Shown: piece by piece, positions 27,866 through 36,522 of the stretch | Position numbering within the stretch: the first letter of the stretch is position 1 | Layout of the letters: each line of letters begins with the position of its first letter | DNA from: Nitrospira sp. | GTDB lineage: Bacteria > Nitrospirota > Nitrospiria > Nitrospirales > Nitrospiraceae | Assembly (NCBI GenBank): GCA_024331125.1 | Contig: JANDJI010000004.1 | Coordinates: 124,001 to 188,000, forward strand | Direction: 5' to 3' | Length of the DNA: 64,000 nt | Position numbers and translations under genes: made by a program | Notes under the pieces: generated by a model | What the model was told of the DNA's origin: nothing | What the model saw: the letters and a program-made list of their open reading frames with translations, nothing else | The model's database searches: none

Positions 27866-27970
27866 GGGCGATTTCTTCGCGCCCGCCCGTTTCGGCCGCT
27901 TCTCCGTCCGACGGTCGGCGATCAAAGCCCGGCAGGACGGCAAACCCGATGGACAAACCGCCGCAAACAT

Positions 27971-29458
27971 ATGGATGAACTGAACGAGCAACGGCAGCAA
28001 CGAATCAAAAAACTGGATCAGCTCCGCCAGGCGGGCGTGCCGCCCTACGGCGGCCGTTTTGAAGTCAAGGACCGGGCCGGGCATCTCATCAAACTGCACG
28101 GCGAAAAATCCAAGGAGGTCCTCGAACAGGAGCGGATCCCCTGCACGATCGCGGGGCGAATCGTGGCCCTCCGCCGGTTCGGAAAGGCCGGCTTCGCCGT
28201 GTTGCAAGACGGAGCAGACCGCATTCAAGTCTATCTGAAAAAAGACCTGCTCACGGAACAGGCCTCCCTGATCACCGAACAACTCGACCTGGGAGATTGG
28301 ATCGGCGTCTCGGGGGTGTTATTCCGCACGAAGACCGATGAATTCACGGTCGAAGCTCGCCAATTGGCGTTTCTCAGCAAAGCGCTCCGGCCGCTCCCCG
28401 AAAAATGGCACGGTTTGACGGACGTGGAAACCCGTTACCGGCAACGATACGTGGACTTGATCGCCAACCCGCACATTCACCAGATCTTCGTGACCAGAAG
28501 CCGCATCATCGCCGCGATCCGGTCCTTTCTGATTGAACGGGGGTTTCTCGAGGTGGAAACGCCGATGATGCACCCGATTCCGGGAGGCGCCGCGGCCAAG
28601 CCGTTCGTCACACATCACAATGCCCTCGGCATCGATCTCTATCTGCGAATCGCGCCGGAGTTGTATTTGAAACGTCTGATCGTCGGAGGGTTCCCGCGGG
28701 TGTTCGAGATCAACCGCAACTTTCGGAACGAAGGCATCTCGACGATTCACAACCCCGAATTCACGATGCTCGAGTTTTACGTCGCCTATGCGGACTATCA
28801 AGACCTGATCGTACTGACCGAAGAGTTGCTCTCATCCGTCGCCCGACAGATCCTGGGCACGACCGTCATCGATTACCAGGGCGCGACCATCGACTTGACG
28901 CCTCCCTGGAGGCGCTGGTCATACCGTCAGGCCCTGTGCGAAGTGAACGGCCTTGATCCGTCCGTCCTTCAGCATCGGGATGAGGCGTTGGCCGCGGCCA
29001 AGCGGCTCAAGGTGCCGGTCGATCCCCAGGCGCCGTTGTTCAAAATCGTCAACGACATCTTCGAAGAAACCGTCGAGCCGAATCTCCAACAGCCTACGTT
29101 CATCACCGATTATCCGATCGAGATTTCGCCCTTGGCCCGGCGCAAGGACGCCGACCCCTCGCTCACCGACCGGTTCGAGCTCTACATCGCGGGGCGGGAG
29201 ATCGCCAACGCCTTTTCCGAGTTGAACGATCCCTTGGACCAGCGGGCACGATTCGAACAGCAAGCCGCGCAACGCAACGCCGGGGACGAGGAAGCCCACC
29301 TGGTTGACGAAGACTTTCTCCGGGCGCTGGAATTCGGCATGCCGCCGACCGCCGGCGAAGGGATCGGCATCGACCGCCTGATCATGCTCTTCACCGACCA
29401 GGCTTCCATTCGGGACGTCGTGCTGTTTCCTCAATTGAGACCGGAGCGACAGCCATGA
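27971..29458 (+). CDS. lysS: Lysyl-tRNA synthetase, class II
   Basis: 495 residues with the class II architecture: an N-terminal OB-fold anticodon-binding domain (GRIVALRRFGKAGFAVLQ), motif 1 near FLEVETPMMHPIPGGA, motif 2 FRNEGISTIHNPEFTMLEFY, and motif 3 GIGIDRLIML at the end. This is the usual length for LysRS. It charges tRNA-Lys. ATG 27971 has no strong ribosome binding site. It overlaps lolC by 4 bases at its 3' end, so lysS, lolC and lolD form an operon. Confidence 0.95.
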   Translation: MDELNEQRQQRIKKLDQLRQAGVPPYGGRFEVKDRAGHLIKLHGEKSKEVLEQERIPCTIAGRIVALRRFGKAGFAVLQDGADRIQVYLKKDLLTEQASLITEQLDLGDWIGVSGVLFRTKTDEFTVEARQLAFLSKALRPLPEKWHGLTDVETRYRQRYVDLIANPHIHQIFVTRSRIIAAIRSFLIERGFLEVETPMMHPIPGGAAAKPFVTHHNALGIDLYLRIAPELYLKRLIVGGFPRVFEINRNFRNEGISTIHNPEFTMLEFYVAYADYQDLIVLTEELLSSVARQILGTTVIDYQGATIDLTPPWRRWSYRQALCEVNGLDPSVLQHRDEALAAAKRLKVPVDPQAPLFKIVNDIFEETVEPNLQQPTFITDYPIEISPLARRKDADPSLTDRFELYIAGREIANAFSELNDPLDQRARFEQQAAQRNAGDEEAHLVDEDFLRALEFGMPPTAGEGIGIDRLIMLFTDQASIRDVVLFPQLRPERQP

Positions 29459-30732
29459 CCCTGCCCTATGAGGTCGTCGTCGGCCTCCGCTACCTGCGCG
29501 CCAAACGCCGCAACCGGACGATCTCGCTGAACACCTTCGTGTCGATCGCCGGCATCACGTTGGGCGTGGCGGCCTTGATCGGCACCGTCGGCATCATGAC
29601 GGGATTCAAGGAAGACATCCAGGCCAAGATCCTGGGCACCACGGCCCACGTCATCGTGCAAGAGCGCATGAAAGAAAACATGAGCGAGTACGATCCCCTC
29701 GTCGAACGCATCGAGTCGGTGCCGGAGGTCGTCGCGGCGACGCCGTTCGTGCTCCGTCAAGTCTTGCTCACCTCGCAGTCGGCCGTGCAGGGCATCGTTC
29801 TGAGGGGGATCGATCCGAAGCGCGAAGCGCGCGTCACCGAATTGGCCAACAACATGTCGTCCGGACGACTGACCGACCTGCTCGCGCCGGTCAAGGTCCG
29901 GCAACCGCCGCCCGACGACCCGCTCGGCGAGCCGGTCGTCGCCGAACGACCCGGCATCATTCTCGGCAAAGAACTGGCGATGCGACTCGGCGTCTTTCCG
30001 GGAGACGTCTTGAACGTCGTCTCGCCGGTCGGCCCGGTCAGCGCCATGGGCATGGTGCCGAAGATTCGCACCTTCGCCGTCGTGGGGCTCTTTCAGTCCG
30101 GCATGTACGAGTACGATTCCTCGCTCGCTTACATCGAACTGGGCGAGGCGCAGAAGTTCTTCAACATGGACGCAAGCGTGTCCGGCATCGAAGTCAAAGT
30201 GGCGGACGTCTTCCGCGCCGATGAGATCGCCCGTGAGATCGAGCGGGAGCTGGGCTTCAGCCACGGCGCGCGGGATTGGATGCAGATGAACCGCAATCTC
30301 TTCTCCGCCCTCAAGCTCGAAAAAACGATGATGTTTTTGCTGTTGGTGCTGATTACGATCGTGGCCTCGTTCAACATCGTGAGCACGCTCACCATGATCG
30401 TGACCGAAAAGCAGAAGGAGATCGCGATTCTCAAGGCGATGGGCGCGACCAGACGCAGCATCAGGCGCATTTTCATGTTGAACGGCCTGATCATCGGGGC
30501 GGCCGGCACGACCATCGGCATCCCGCTGGGCTATACCTTTTTGTGGTTGATCCAAACGTTTTGGACGTTCGATCCGACCGTGTATTACATTTCAAAGATT
30601 CCCGTGCACGTGCTGGCCGAGGACGTGTTGCTCGTCGCGGGGTCCGCCCTCCTCATCAGCTTCGCCGCGACGGTCCATCCGGCCAACCAGGCCGCCAAGC
30701 TCGAGCCGGTCGCGGCCCTGCGGTACGAATGA
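29455..30732 (+). CDS. lolC: LolC/LolE family lipoprotein-releasing ABC permease
   Basis: 425 residues: transmembrane helix near the N-terminus (TFVSIAGITLGVAALIG, residues 22-40), a large periplasmic domain (about 45-265), then three helices (about 278-300, 330-355, 375-400) with ILKAMGATRRSI, the coupling sequence of FtsX/MacB-type permeases. LolCDE extracts mature lipoproteins from the inner membrane for transfer to LolA. The start overlaps lysS by ATGA and the stop overlaps lolD in the same way. A single permease (not separate LolC and LolE) is present, so a homodimer is likely. Confidence 0.9.
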   Translation: MTLPYEVVVGLRYLRAKRRNRTISLNTFVSIAGITLGVAALIGTVGIMTGFKEDIQAKILGTTAHVIVQERMKENMSEYDPLVERIESVPEVVAATPFVLRQVLLTSQSAVQGIVLRGIDPKREARVTELANNMSSGRLTDLLAPVKVRQPPPDDPLGEPVVAERPGIILGKELAMRLGVFPGDVLNVVSPVGPVSAMGMVPKIRTFAVVGLFQSGMYEYDSSLAYIELGEAQKFFNMDASVSGIEVKVADVFRADEIAREIERELGFSHGARDWMQMNRNLFSALKLEKTMMFLLLVLITIVASFNIVSTLTMIVTEKQKEIAILKAMGATRRSIRRIFMLNGLIIGAAGTTIGIPLGYTFLWLIQTFWTFDPTVYYISKIPVHVLAEDVLLVAGSALLISFAATVHPANQAAKLEPVAALRYE

Positions 30733-31391
30733 TCAAGGTCGTCGATCTCTACAAATCGTTCTCCATGGGAGCCTACGAAGTGCCGGTGCTCAAGGGGATC
30801 AATCTGGAAATCCGGCGCGGCGAAATGATCGCGATCATCGGCGCGTCGGGAGCCGGCAAGAGCACGTTGCTGCACATCCTCGGCACGCTCGACAAACCGA
30901 GCAGCGGCACCGTAATATTCGACGGCCAGGACCTGTTTCAAATGACGGAGACCCGGCAGGCGGATTTCCGCAACAAGCGGATCGGTTTTGTTTTTCAATT
31001 TCACCACTTGTTGCCGGAGTTCACCGCTCTCGAAAACGCCTGCATGCCGGCTCTCGTCCAACGACGCGACGCCGCCTCTGTCCAATCCGACGCCAAGGCG
31101 CTGCTCGACGCGGTGGGACTCGGCCATCGGTTGCACCACAAACCGGGCGAACTGTCGGGCGGCGAGCAACAGCGCGTCGCCATCGCGCGGGCGTTGATGC
31201 AGAAACCGGACGTGGTCCTTGCCGACGAACCGACCGGCAATTTGGACTCCCATACGGGCGACGCCCTCTTTCACTTGATGCGCGACCTGAACAAGACCAA
31301 GGGCATCACATTCGTGATCGTGACGCACAACGACAAACTCTCGGCTCAGGCCGATCGCATCATTCACATGCAGGACGGGATGATCGTCTGA
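30729..31391 (+). CDS. lolD: Lipoprotein-releasing ABC transporter ATPase
   Basis: 220 residues. ABC ATPase with Walker [11 protein letters not shown]-loop, signature LSGGEQQRV, Walker [13 protein letters not shown] and the switch His in VTHND. It powers lipoprotein release with the LolC-like permease just upstream, overlapping by 4 bases (AATGA). The length and the [20 protein letters not shown] sequence are typical of LolD/MacB. The next gene begins 15 bp further on, so the operon may extend to the TraF-like and lipoprotein genes. Confidence 0.92.
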   Translation: MIKVVDLYKSFSMGAYEVPVLKGINLEIRRGEMIAIIGASGAGKSTLLHILGTLDKPSSGTVIFDGQDLFQMTETRQADFRNKRIGFVFQFHHLLPEFTALENACMPALVQRRDAASVQSDAKALLDAVGLGHRLHHKPGELSGGEQQRVAIARALMQKPDVVLADEPTGNLDSHTGDALFHLMRDLNKTKGITFVIVTHNDKLSAQADRIIHMQDGMIV

Positions 31392-31405
31392 CTTTCGGAG
31401 CGGCC

Positions 31406-32578
31406 ATGACAGGGCGAGTCTTCGACAGAACGGCGTCGAGCGATTTCAACGGACGGGCCGTCATCGGCCCCCTTGGCTCCCTCGCCGCCCTCTTGTTTTC
31501 CATCGCGGTGACGGGACCGGCGGCACAAGCCTGGGCGGCGGAGTTCGTTTTCGTCGGGCCGCGGGCGACCGGCATGGGCGGCGCCGGCGTGGCGGTGACG
31601 ACGGACGCCCTCGCCACCTATTGGAACCCGGCCGGCTTGGCCATGACCCAAACCCTTGACCTTCGTGCGCAAGGCTTCGGACTCGCCATCGACCGGAAAG
31701 GATTCGGCGACGCCATCCGGGATTTGGAGGATTTTTCGCCCGGTGATCCCGGCTCGGCGGCACGAGCACGAGATATCGCCGCACGGCTCAATCAACCGGG
31801 TTCGACGTTATCGATCGCCGGATCGGCCGGTTTGTATCTCAAGGGTCATCTGGGCCGGCACGCGTTCGGCGTCAATGTCTCGGATGTCGCGACCGGCGGC
31901 GGCTACATCAGCCAGCCCGTCGATCCGGTGACCCTCAGAGGCCGCATGGCCTTGCGCGGGCTCGAAGCCAGGCAATTGGCCTTTTCCTACGGCTACGCCT
32001 TTTCGGACAAAACGGTTGCCGTCGGCATGACGGCGAAAGTCATTCAGGGCGCTTCCTACTCGGGCTTCGTTGATCTCCAAGGCGGCAACGGCGTCACGAT
32101 CAGCAATCGCTTCGGCGCGCCCACCATCTCGACGACCTACGGCATCGATTTGGGCGCCCTGTACAAACCCGTTTCCTGGATCCGGTTCGGCATCGTGGCC
32201 AAGGACATCAATTCGCCGACCTTCGACGACGCCGGAGGGGGCCAGATCAAACTCGATCCTCAGGTCCGCGGCGGCGTGGCGCTGAATCCCTGGTCCACCT
32301 TGACCCTGACGGCGGACATCGACCTCACCGCCAACAAGACCCTGTTGCCCAACGTGAAAAGTCGGATTTTGAGTTTGGGAGCGGAACAGACGTTCCTGAC
32401 CGAATTTCTCTCGCTGCGGATCGGGACGTTCAAGAACTTGGAAGACGCCGACAGACCATTCATTCCAACGGCGGGATTGGGCCTTCGATTTTTCTTCTTG
32501 CGCGCCGACGCGGCAGGCGGTTATGACTTCCGCGAACAAGGCGCACTCGTGTCCGCCTCCATCTCCGCAACGTTTTGA
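31406..32578 (+). CDS. Outer-membrane beta-barrel protein, TraF-like family
   Basis: 390 residues with an extended signal peptide (SLAALLFSIAVTGPAAQAWA, cleavage near residue 45) and alternating hydrophobic strands. FVGPRATGMGGAGVAVTTDALATYWNPAGLAM is the hallmark start of FadL/PorV/TraF-like barrels. The C-terminus (SASISATF) ends in the aromatic residue that BAM recognises. It follows lolD by 15 bp. Similar proteins are called conjugal transfer protein TraF in databases, but conjugation is unlikely here. Lipid or hydrophobic-compound transport is possible. Confidence 0.75.
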   Translation: MTGRVFDRTASSDFNGRAVIGPLGSLAALLFSIAVTGPAAQAWAAEFVFVGPRATGMGGAGVAVTTDALATYWNPAGLAMTQTLDLRAQGFGLAIDRKGFGDAIRDLEDFSPGDPGSAARARDIAARLNQPGSTLSIAGSAGLYLKGHLGRHAFGVNVSDVATGGGYISQPVDPVTLRGRMALRGLEARQLAFSYGYAFSDKTVAVGMTAKVIQGASYSGFVDLQGGNGVTISNRFGAPTISTTYGIDLGALYKPVSWIRFGIVAKDINSPTFDDAGGGQIKLDPQVRGGVALNPWSTLTLTADIDLTANKTLLPNVKSRILSLGAEQTFLTEFLSLRIGTFKNLEDADRPFIPTAGLGLRFFFLRADAAGGYDFREQGALVSASISATF

Positions 32579-32598
32579 CGTGATATACTGACACCGCC

Positions 32599-33225
32599 AT
32601 GGAGACAACCAACGTCATGAACATGAGCCTGATGCGGATGAGATCGGGAGCCATCTTTTCGATTCTGCTCCTCATGGCCGGATGCGGAGGGCTCCAGGAA
32701 ATGTGGGAAGGCCCCGGCGCCAAGGTGTTCCGCCCCCAGGCCATCGCTGTCCTGCCGCCGATGTCGAGCCAATACGACGGCGCGCGCGAGGACATTCAAG
32801 AAGTCCTGGCCTATGCCTTGAGAAAGGTCGGCCACATCGAACGTGTCGTCTCGCCGGAAAGCGTGACCGACGTGTTTCAAGGATCGAAAGACGCATTCGA
32901 TTCGTTGGTGTTTTATTTCTCCCGCCTGGAAATGACCGGCCAATCGGACAAGGAATCGGCCATCGCGCTCGGCAAGGCGCTCAACGTGGACTCGTTCCTC
33001 GTCGTGCGGGTCAACTCCTGGGAATACATCCGCAAGGAAGGCGACAACGTGGGGCGCGTGGGACTGAGCTTGCGTCTGGTGGACGCCACCAACGGCGCCA
33101 CGGTCTGGAAAGCGCGCCACGAACGATCGAAAAGCTACATGTTCTTTCGGCCCAATCTCAAAGACATCGCCAAGGACCTGGCGGTGGAGATGATCGCCTA
33201 CATGCCGCCCCAACCGAGGTCATAA
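32599..33225 (+). CDS. Lipoprotein with a TolB/CsgG-like N-terminal fold
   Basis: 208 residues. The lipobox LLMAGC makes the mature N-terminal Cys (about residue 29), so it should be a lipoprotein. IAVLPPMSSQ...REDIQEVLAYALRKVGHIERVVSP is the start of a DUF799/GNA1162 or CsgG-like fold. Then a conserved helix and strand (ALGKALNVDSFLVVRVNSWE) and a final repeat of beta strands (VGLSLRLVDATNGATVWKAR). It lies 20 bp after the TraF-like gene. An outer-membrane assembly role is suggested by related lipoproteins, not shown. Confidence 0.65.
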   Translation: METTNVMNMSLMRMRSGAIFSILLLMAGCGGLQEMWEGPGAKVFRPQAIAVLPPMSSQYDGAREDIQEVLAYALRKVGHIERVVSPESVTDVFQGSKDAFDSLVFYFSRLEMTGQSDKESAIALGKALNVDSFLVVRVNSWEYIRKEGDNVGRVGLSLRLVDATNGATVWKARHERSKSYMFFRPNLKDIAKDLAVEMIAYMPPQPRS

Positions 33226-33578
33226 CCGGCTCCACCATGAAGCCGGCCGCCCTGCCACACACGACGCGTGTCCTCCATCGATTGAGCTTGCGGCGATTCC
33301 CGAATGTCTATTGGCATGTGGCGTGGATGAGGCCCACAGGACGCTCCGTTGATCGACCACTCTTGAGCCATGTTCTCACCAGTCGTGGAAGGGAGGCCGT
33401 ACCTGGCCACTGCCACCATCCACCAGGCTCGGCTGACTCAAACAACGGCCGGCAGCCGCCTCACACCGGAATCGGCTCGTTCATCCGATAGAGAGCAGAG
33501 AGCGCCGATCGGCGCGGCGGCCTCAGGCTCATGCCTCCCGGCGATCCCGATCAGAACCGGCTCGCCACCGAGCCTCAG
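33226..33578. other. Intergenic stretch without a gene
   Basis: About 350 bases between two convergent genes. No open frame has both homology and a ribosome binding site. Some G- and C-rich runs but no clear terminator that I can fold with confidence. Confidence 0.4.
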
Positions 33579-34307
33579 TCAGCTCCGCCGGCGGGCCAGG
33601 CCCGCCAGGCCCACGAGCCCCGCGCCAAAGAGATACACCGCCGCCGGCAGCGGCACCGGCGTTACGTTGACAGTCAGCCGCACGACGGTTCCGCCTGCGG
33701 ACGTGCCGCCAAACACATATTGTAAGGGCCTCGGTTCTTCGGCATCAGCCTTGACGATCCTCATCCCGAAAGCAAAAAAGTCTCCGCTAAAGAGACCGCT
33801 CCCATCCGCCGCCTGGCGCAAGGCATCAAGTGCTGCCGCCAGCAAATCAAAGGTGACCGTGGAGCCGGGCCAGGAAACGGGAGTCACAAAGGTAGAACCC
33901 CACAAAGGTGAGAGACTGCTTCCGATGAACGAAAAATTGGACATGTTCAGATAACCATTACCGGTGTAATTGAACCGCGTCATACCTGGAAGGCCATAGA
34001 GCCGCAGTTCGACATCTCCTCCCACCTCGTTGACGGTATAGGGGTTTTGCAGCGAGAGTGTCGCAGAGTGGATCGTGCCAGCAGGAAGACTGCTTACATC
34101 GAAGGCCACCAAGCTACGCGCCTCGGGGCCGTAAGCAAATGCGATACCAGTAATATAGGTCGGCGCTGTCCATATTCCATCAGAAGTATAAGCACCGGTT
34201 TGAACTGGGTTCAGATTGATGATCACGGCTGACGCCTGTGATGGGAAACCTATCATGCACAACCCTAAGACACCCCAGAACCAGCCGAGTACCCAACGGA
34301 TCTTCAT
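33579..34307 (-). CDS. Exported protein with a PEP-CTERM-type sorting tail (VPLPA)
   Basis: 242 residues. A signal peptide (VLGWFWGVLGLCMIGFPSQASA, cleavage near ASA-V) and a C-terminal VPLPAAVYLFGAGLVGLAGL ending in a basic RRRS: a recognition motif, a membrane helix and a basic cluster. That is the exosortase PEP-CTERM signal, in the VPLPA variant. The body is rich in beta strands with SLVAFDVSSLPAGTIHSATL, resembling the DNRLRE domain of secreted proteins. AAGGAGGGG precedes ATG 34307. The exosortase is not in this window; the protein should be anchored or released at the cell surface. Confidence 0.85.
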   Translation of the reverse strand: MKIRWVLGWFWGVLGLCMIGFPSQASAVIINLNPVQTGAYTSDGIWTAPTYITGIAFAYGPEARSLVAFDVSSLPAGTIHSATLSLQNPYTVNEVGGDVELRLYGLPGMTRFNYTGNGYLNMSNFSFIGSSLSPLWGSTFVTPVSWPGSTVTFDLLAAALDALRQAADGSGLFSGDFFAFGMRIVKADAEEPRPLQYVFGGTSAGGTVVRLTVNVTPVPLPAAVYLFGAGLVGLAGLARRRS

Positions 34308-34606
34308 TGCCCCTCCTTAAAATTGAAGAGGGCCTCCAACCACAAGGAATAGAAGCCTCTGATGTTGATCTAGAATAGATGGACCGTTCACGTTCTCTGT
34401 GCCCAGACAGCCACCATGCTCCACCAGTAAAATGAGATGCCTGTCCTCACAGGGAACATACACCGTACCACCTGAGTCTCTCTCAGAATGACGCATAATA
34501 AATAGTACGCGCTGGCAGGACAGCGCAACCTGACAAAACATCCCTCGCTTTCTTATATTCTTATACCCGCTTACGCAGGCTGTTCCGGCACTGGTTGCTA
34601 CTTCTG

Positions 34607-34650
34607 TGTCATCGCCGTCTTGAGGGATGTGACGAACTCCACCCCCTGTC
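34607..34650 (-). repeat. Degenerate copy of the trpA 3' end
   Basis: TGTCATCGC, then GTCTTGAGGGAT and TGACGAACTCC, repeated at 36541-36584 inside trpA; 38 of the first 42 positions agree. On the minus strand the copy still reads VEFVTSLKTAMT against VAEFVKSLKTAMT in TrpA. It is a relic of trpA or a duplicated insertion site. The two copies enclose the MntA/HepT pair and a GGGGACA-type element. Confidence 0.75.
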
Positions 34651-34980
34651 AGGTCATCCGACAGAATACAATCCGCCATCTGGGTCCACCAGACTCCACC
34701 CAGCAACAGGCCATTCAGGTCCCTTGCCCCAGCTCCTGCCCTCGTCGCTTCGTCCCCTCCCACCTCCGTTCATGCTCGCCCTCTCCACCTCTGCTCACCT
34801 CTCGCCCCTACCCCTCCTGCCACTCCCCAAAGCTATCATTCTGCTTCTTATCTCTTACTGTCTGGAGCAATCTGTGCCGCTGTGGTATCTGCTACTCAAT
34901 TGCACCCCTCTTGGTGTGTTTTTTCTCCTAAGCAATGTCTTGTCGTTTTGGGGATGCCTCGTCATGAAAAAAGGGGACAG

Positions 34981-35096
34981 AAAAAAGGGGACATTCTTAA
35001 TTTCTTGAAAAAGTTGAAAAAGGGGACATTCTTAATTTCTTGCGCACAACAGCCCCTTCACGACCTCACAAAAAATCAGAATGCCCCCCTTTCATG
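34981..35096. repeat. Short inverted-repeat element with GGGGACATTCT ends
   Basis: The left arm is AAAAAAGGGGACATTCTTAA (34981-35000) and a second direct copy of the same 26-bp unit sits at 35017-35042. The right arm, AATCAGAATGCCCCCCTTTC (35074-35093), is its inverse with a few changes. About 116 bp, no gene. It looks like a non-autonomous (MITE-like) element. Its ends resemble the outer ends of the IS3-family copies at 55.4-55.8 kb. Confidence 0.6.
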
Positions 35097-35682
35097 TTCG
35101 CGGGCCTGGGGCTTGTGCCCCGGCCCGGTTAGGAAACGAGCGTCAGTCCGCCACCGGGAAAATCTTGCATGCCCCACCAGGCCCGCCCAAAGAAATAGAT
35201 CGGTCAGTGAAGACCGATCTTTCACAGAAGTCGAGCCCACAGGATGGTCCCCAGCGCTAAAAACGAGCGAAGGGAACCGTCAGTTCAAAGAGGACGCATG
35301 ATTATTTGTTCAGACCGTCCATTTCATTCATTGTGTGCCTCGGTCATGACTGTCCTCAGAACGGGCGCCTGTCGCCTCCGTCACAGAAAAACGGTGCAAG
35401 CAAAGATGCGAGGGCTCGTGCGGGTTTCTCCAATTCATCTCCACTACTTGGAAAAAAAGAAACACCCGATTGTAGCGAAGAAAACTGATGGCTCAAAAAA
35501 CCGATCAATGCCACAACGATGGTCGTAATCGCTCCGATAAAAGCCGCTTGTACTTGCACGCTCCGTCTTTTCATCCATCGGAATCGCTTTTTCTAAAATT
35601 GCAATCACCTCTCATGTGATATACGCGGCCGCTCATTTTCTACAGATCTCCACAACCCCCTGTGCAGGCGGAGCTTTTCGTG

Positions 35683-36102
35683 TCATTCGATCAAATCGGC
35701 CATGGCCGCGCGGAACGCCCGCAAATCGCCGAGCCGGGTCGTGAGCATGTCATAGACCTGCCCGTAATCGATTTTCCAATACACGTGGACCAGCAGGTTG
35801 CGAAAACGAGCCATCTGTTGCAGGCAGTTCGAAAGATCCGAAGGAATGAGCCCCGCATGTTCTAATGCCCTAAAGCAACCTGCATATTCTTCCGGTACGT
35901 GATGCAGTCGTTTCGCCGACACATGAAAGCAGAGTGCCAGCGCAGCCTCAATGGCGATGAGCAATCGATAACAGGCCACATCAAGTGCGTCTTGGTCGGC
36001 AAGAAACGTTTCGCGCGGCAGGCGAGCACACTCTTCAAGTCGGCTCAACGAGCAATCAATTTCAGCGCAACGCGCCCGGATGAGGTCCTCATTCAGGCTC
36101 AT
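35683..36102 (-). CDS. HepT-like HEPN toxin
   Basis: 139 residues, alpha-helical. RNLLVHVYW has the R-x4-H-x-Y catalytic motif of HEPN ribonucleases of the HepT family (DUF86). HepT is the toxin of MntA/HepT (type VII) pairs, in which MntA AMPylates the toxin tyrosine. The start overlaps the end of the MntA-like gene by 4 bases. The pair lies right after trpA on the same strand. Confidence 0.85.
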   Translation of the reverse strand: MSLNEDLIRARCAEIDCSLSRLEECARLPRETFLADQDALDVACYRLLIAIEAALALCFHVSAKRLHHVPEEYAGCFRALEHAGLIPSDLSNCLQQMARFRNLLVHVYWKIDYGQVYDMLTTRLGDLRAFRAAMADLIE

Positions 36103-36518
36103 GCGGCGAAAGCATCCTTCGTGCCGCTGCGAAGGAACGGGGCAAGATCAAGGTAGCGGCGGGGGATCTCTTCCAACAAATCGGTCAAGAAGGTCTCGTC
36201 TCGACACAGGACCAGTCGTCCTCGCAGCACATGGTAGAGGAACGACACCGGCGCTTCATTGAGCACCCGCACATCAACCGGCACCCCCACAACGGCAGTG
36301 AGCGTGGCTGAGAGAGCGTCCACAGTGTTCATCTGCCGTGCGATCGCTGTCTCATCGAAAAACACTCCGACATCCACATCATGGACCCTATCGAATTCCA
36401 GCACCGACCCATACACGTAGGCAAAACGCAGCCCCGACATCTTCGCCAATTCCACACGGAGTTTGGCCAACACCTCTTCTCGCTGTTCAGGATGAATGGT
36501 GTAGAGAGTGGTTTTCAT
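36099..36518 (-). CDS. MntA-like nucleotidyltransferase antitoxin
   Basis: 139 residues with the minimal nucleotidyltransferase motif: FAYVYGSVLEFDRVHDVDVG provides G-S-x(10)-D-x-D. It should AMPylate the HepT-like toxin encoded next. The stop overlaps hepT by 4 bases. The start (ATG 36518) sits only 5 bp from the end of trpA, so the pair may be cotranscribed with the trp operon or have its own promoter inside trpA. The pair lies between two copies of the trpA 3' end. Confidence 0.85.
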   Translation of the reverse strand: MKTTLYTIHPEQREEVLAKLRVELAKMSGLRFAYVYGSVLEFDRVHDVDVGVFFDETAIARQMNTVDALSATLTAVVGVPVDVRVLNEAPVSFLYHVLRGRLVLCRDETFLTDLLEEIPRRYLDLAPFLRSGTKDAFAA

Positions 36519-36522
36519 GGCC

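Larger units (their letters stand above)
34308..35682. other. Gene-poor region with short palindromic elements
   Basis: Nearly 1.4 kb without a confident gene. Contents I can support: a 44-bp stretch at 34607-34650 that copies the 3' end of trpA, an element at 34981-35096 with GGGGACATTCT-type ends, a 9-bp stem with short loop at 35202-35226 (AGATCGGTC/GACCGATCT), and a frame on the minus strand (35356-35574) starting MKRRSVQVQAAFIGAIT with one membrane helix but no ribosome binding site. I do not call the last a gene. Confidence 0.5.

Noticed and set aside
31406-32578. Conjugation function for the TraF-like protein
   Set aside because: No relaxase, coupling protein or pilus genes nearby; the protein is a beta-barrel related to FadL/PorV-like families.
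34317-34763. 148-codon minus-strand frame behind the PEP-CTERM gene
   Set aside because: Its middle is an out-of-frame reading of the trpA relic, no ribosome binding site and no family resemblance.
35202-35226. Stem-loop AGATCGGTC/GACCGATCT as a terminator
   Set aside because: No gene ends near it and there is no T-run, so only a possible structure.
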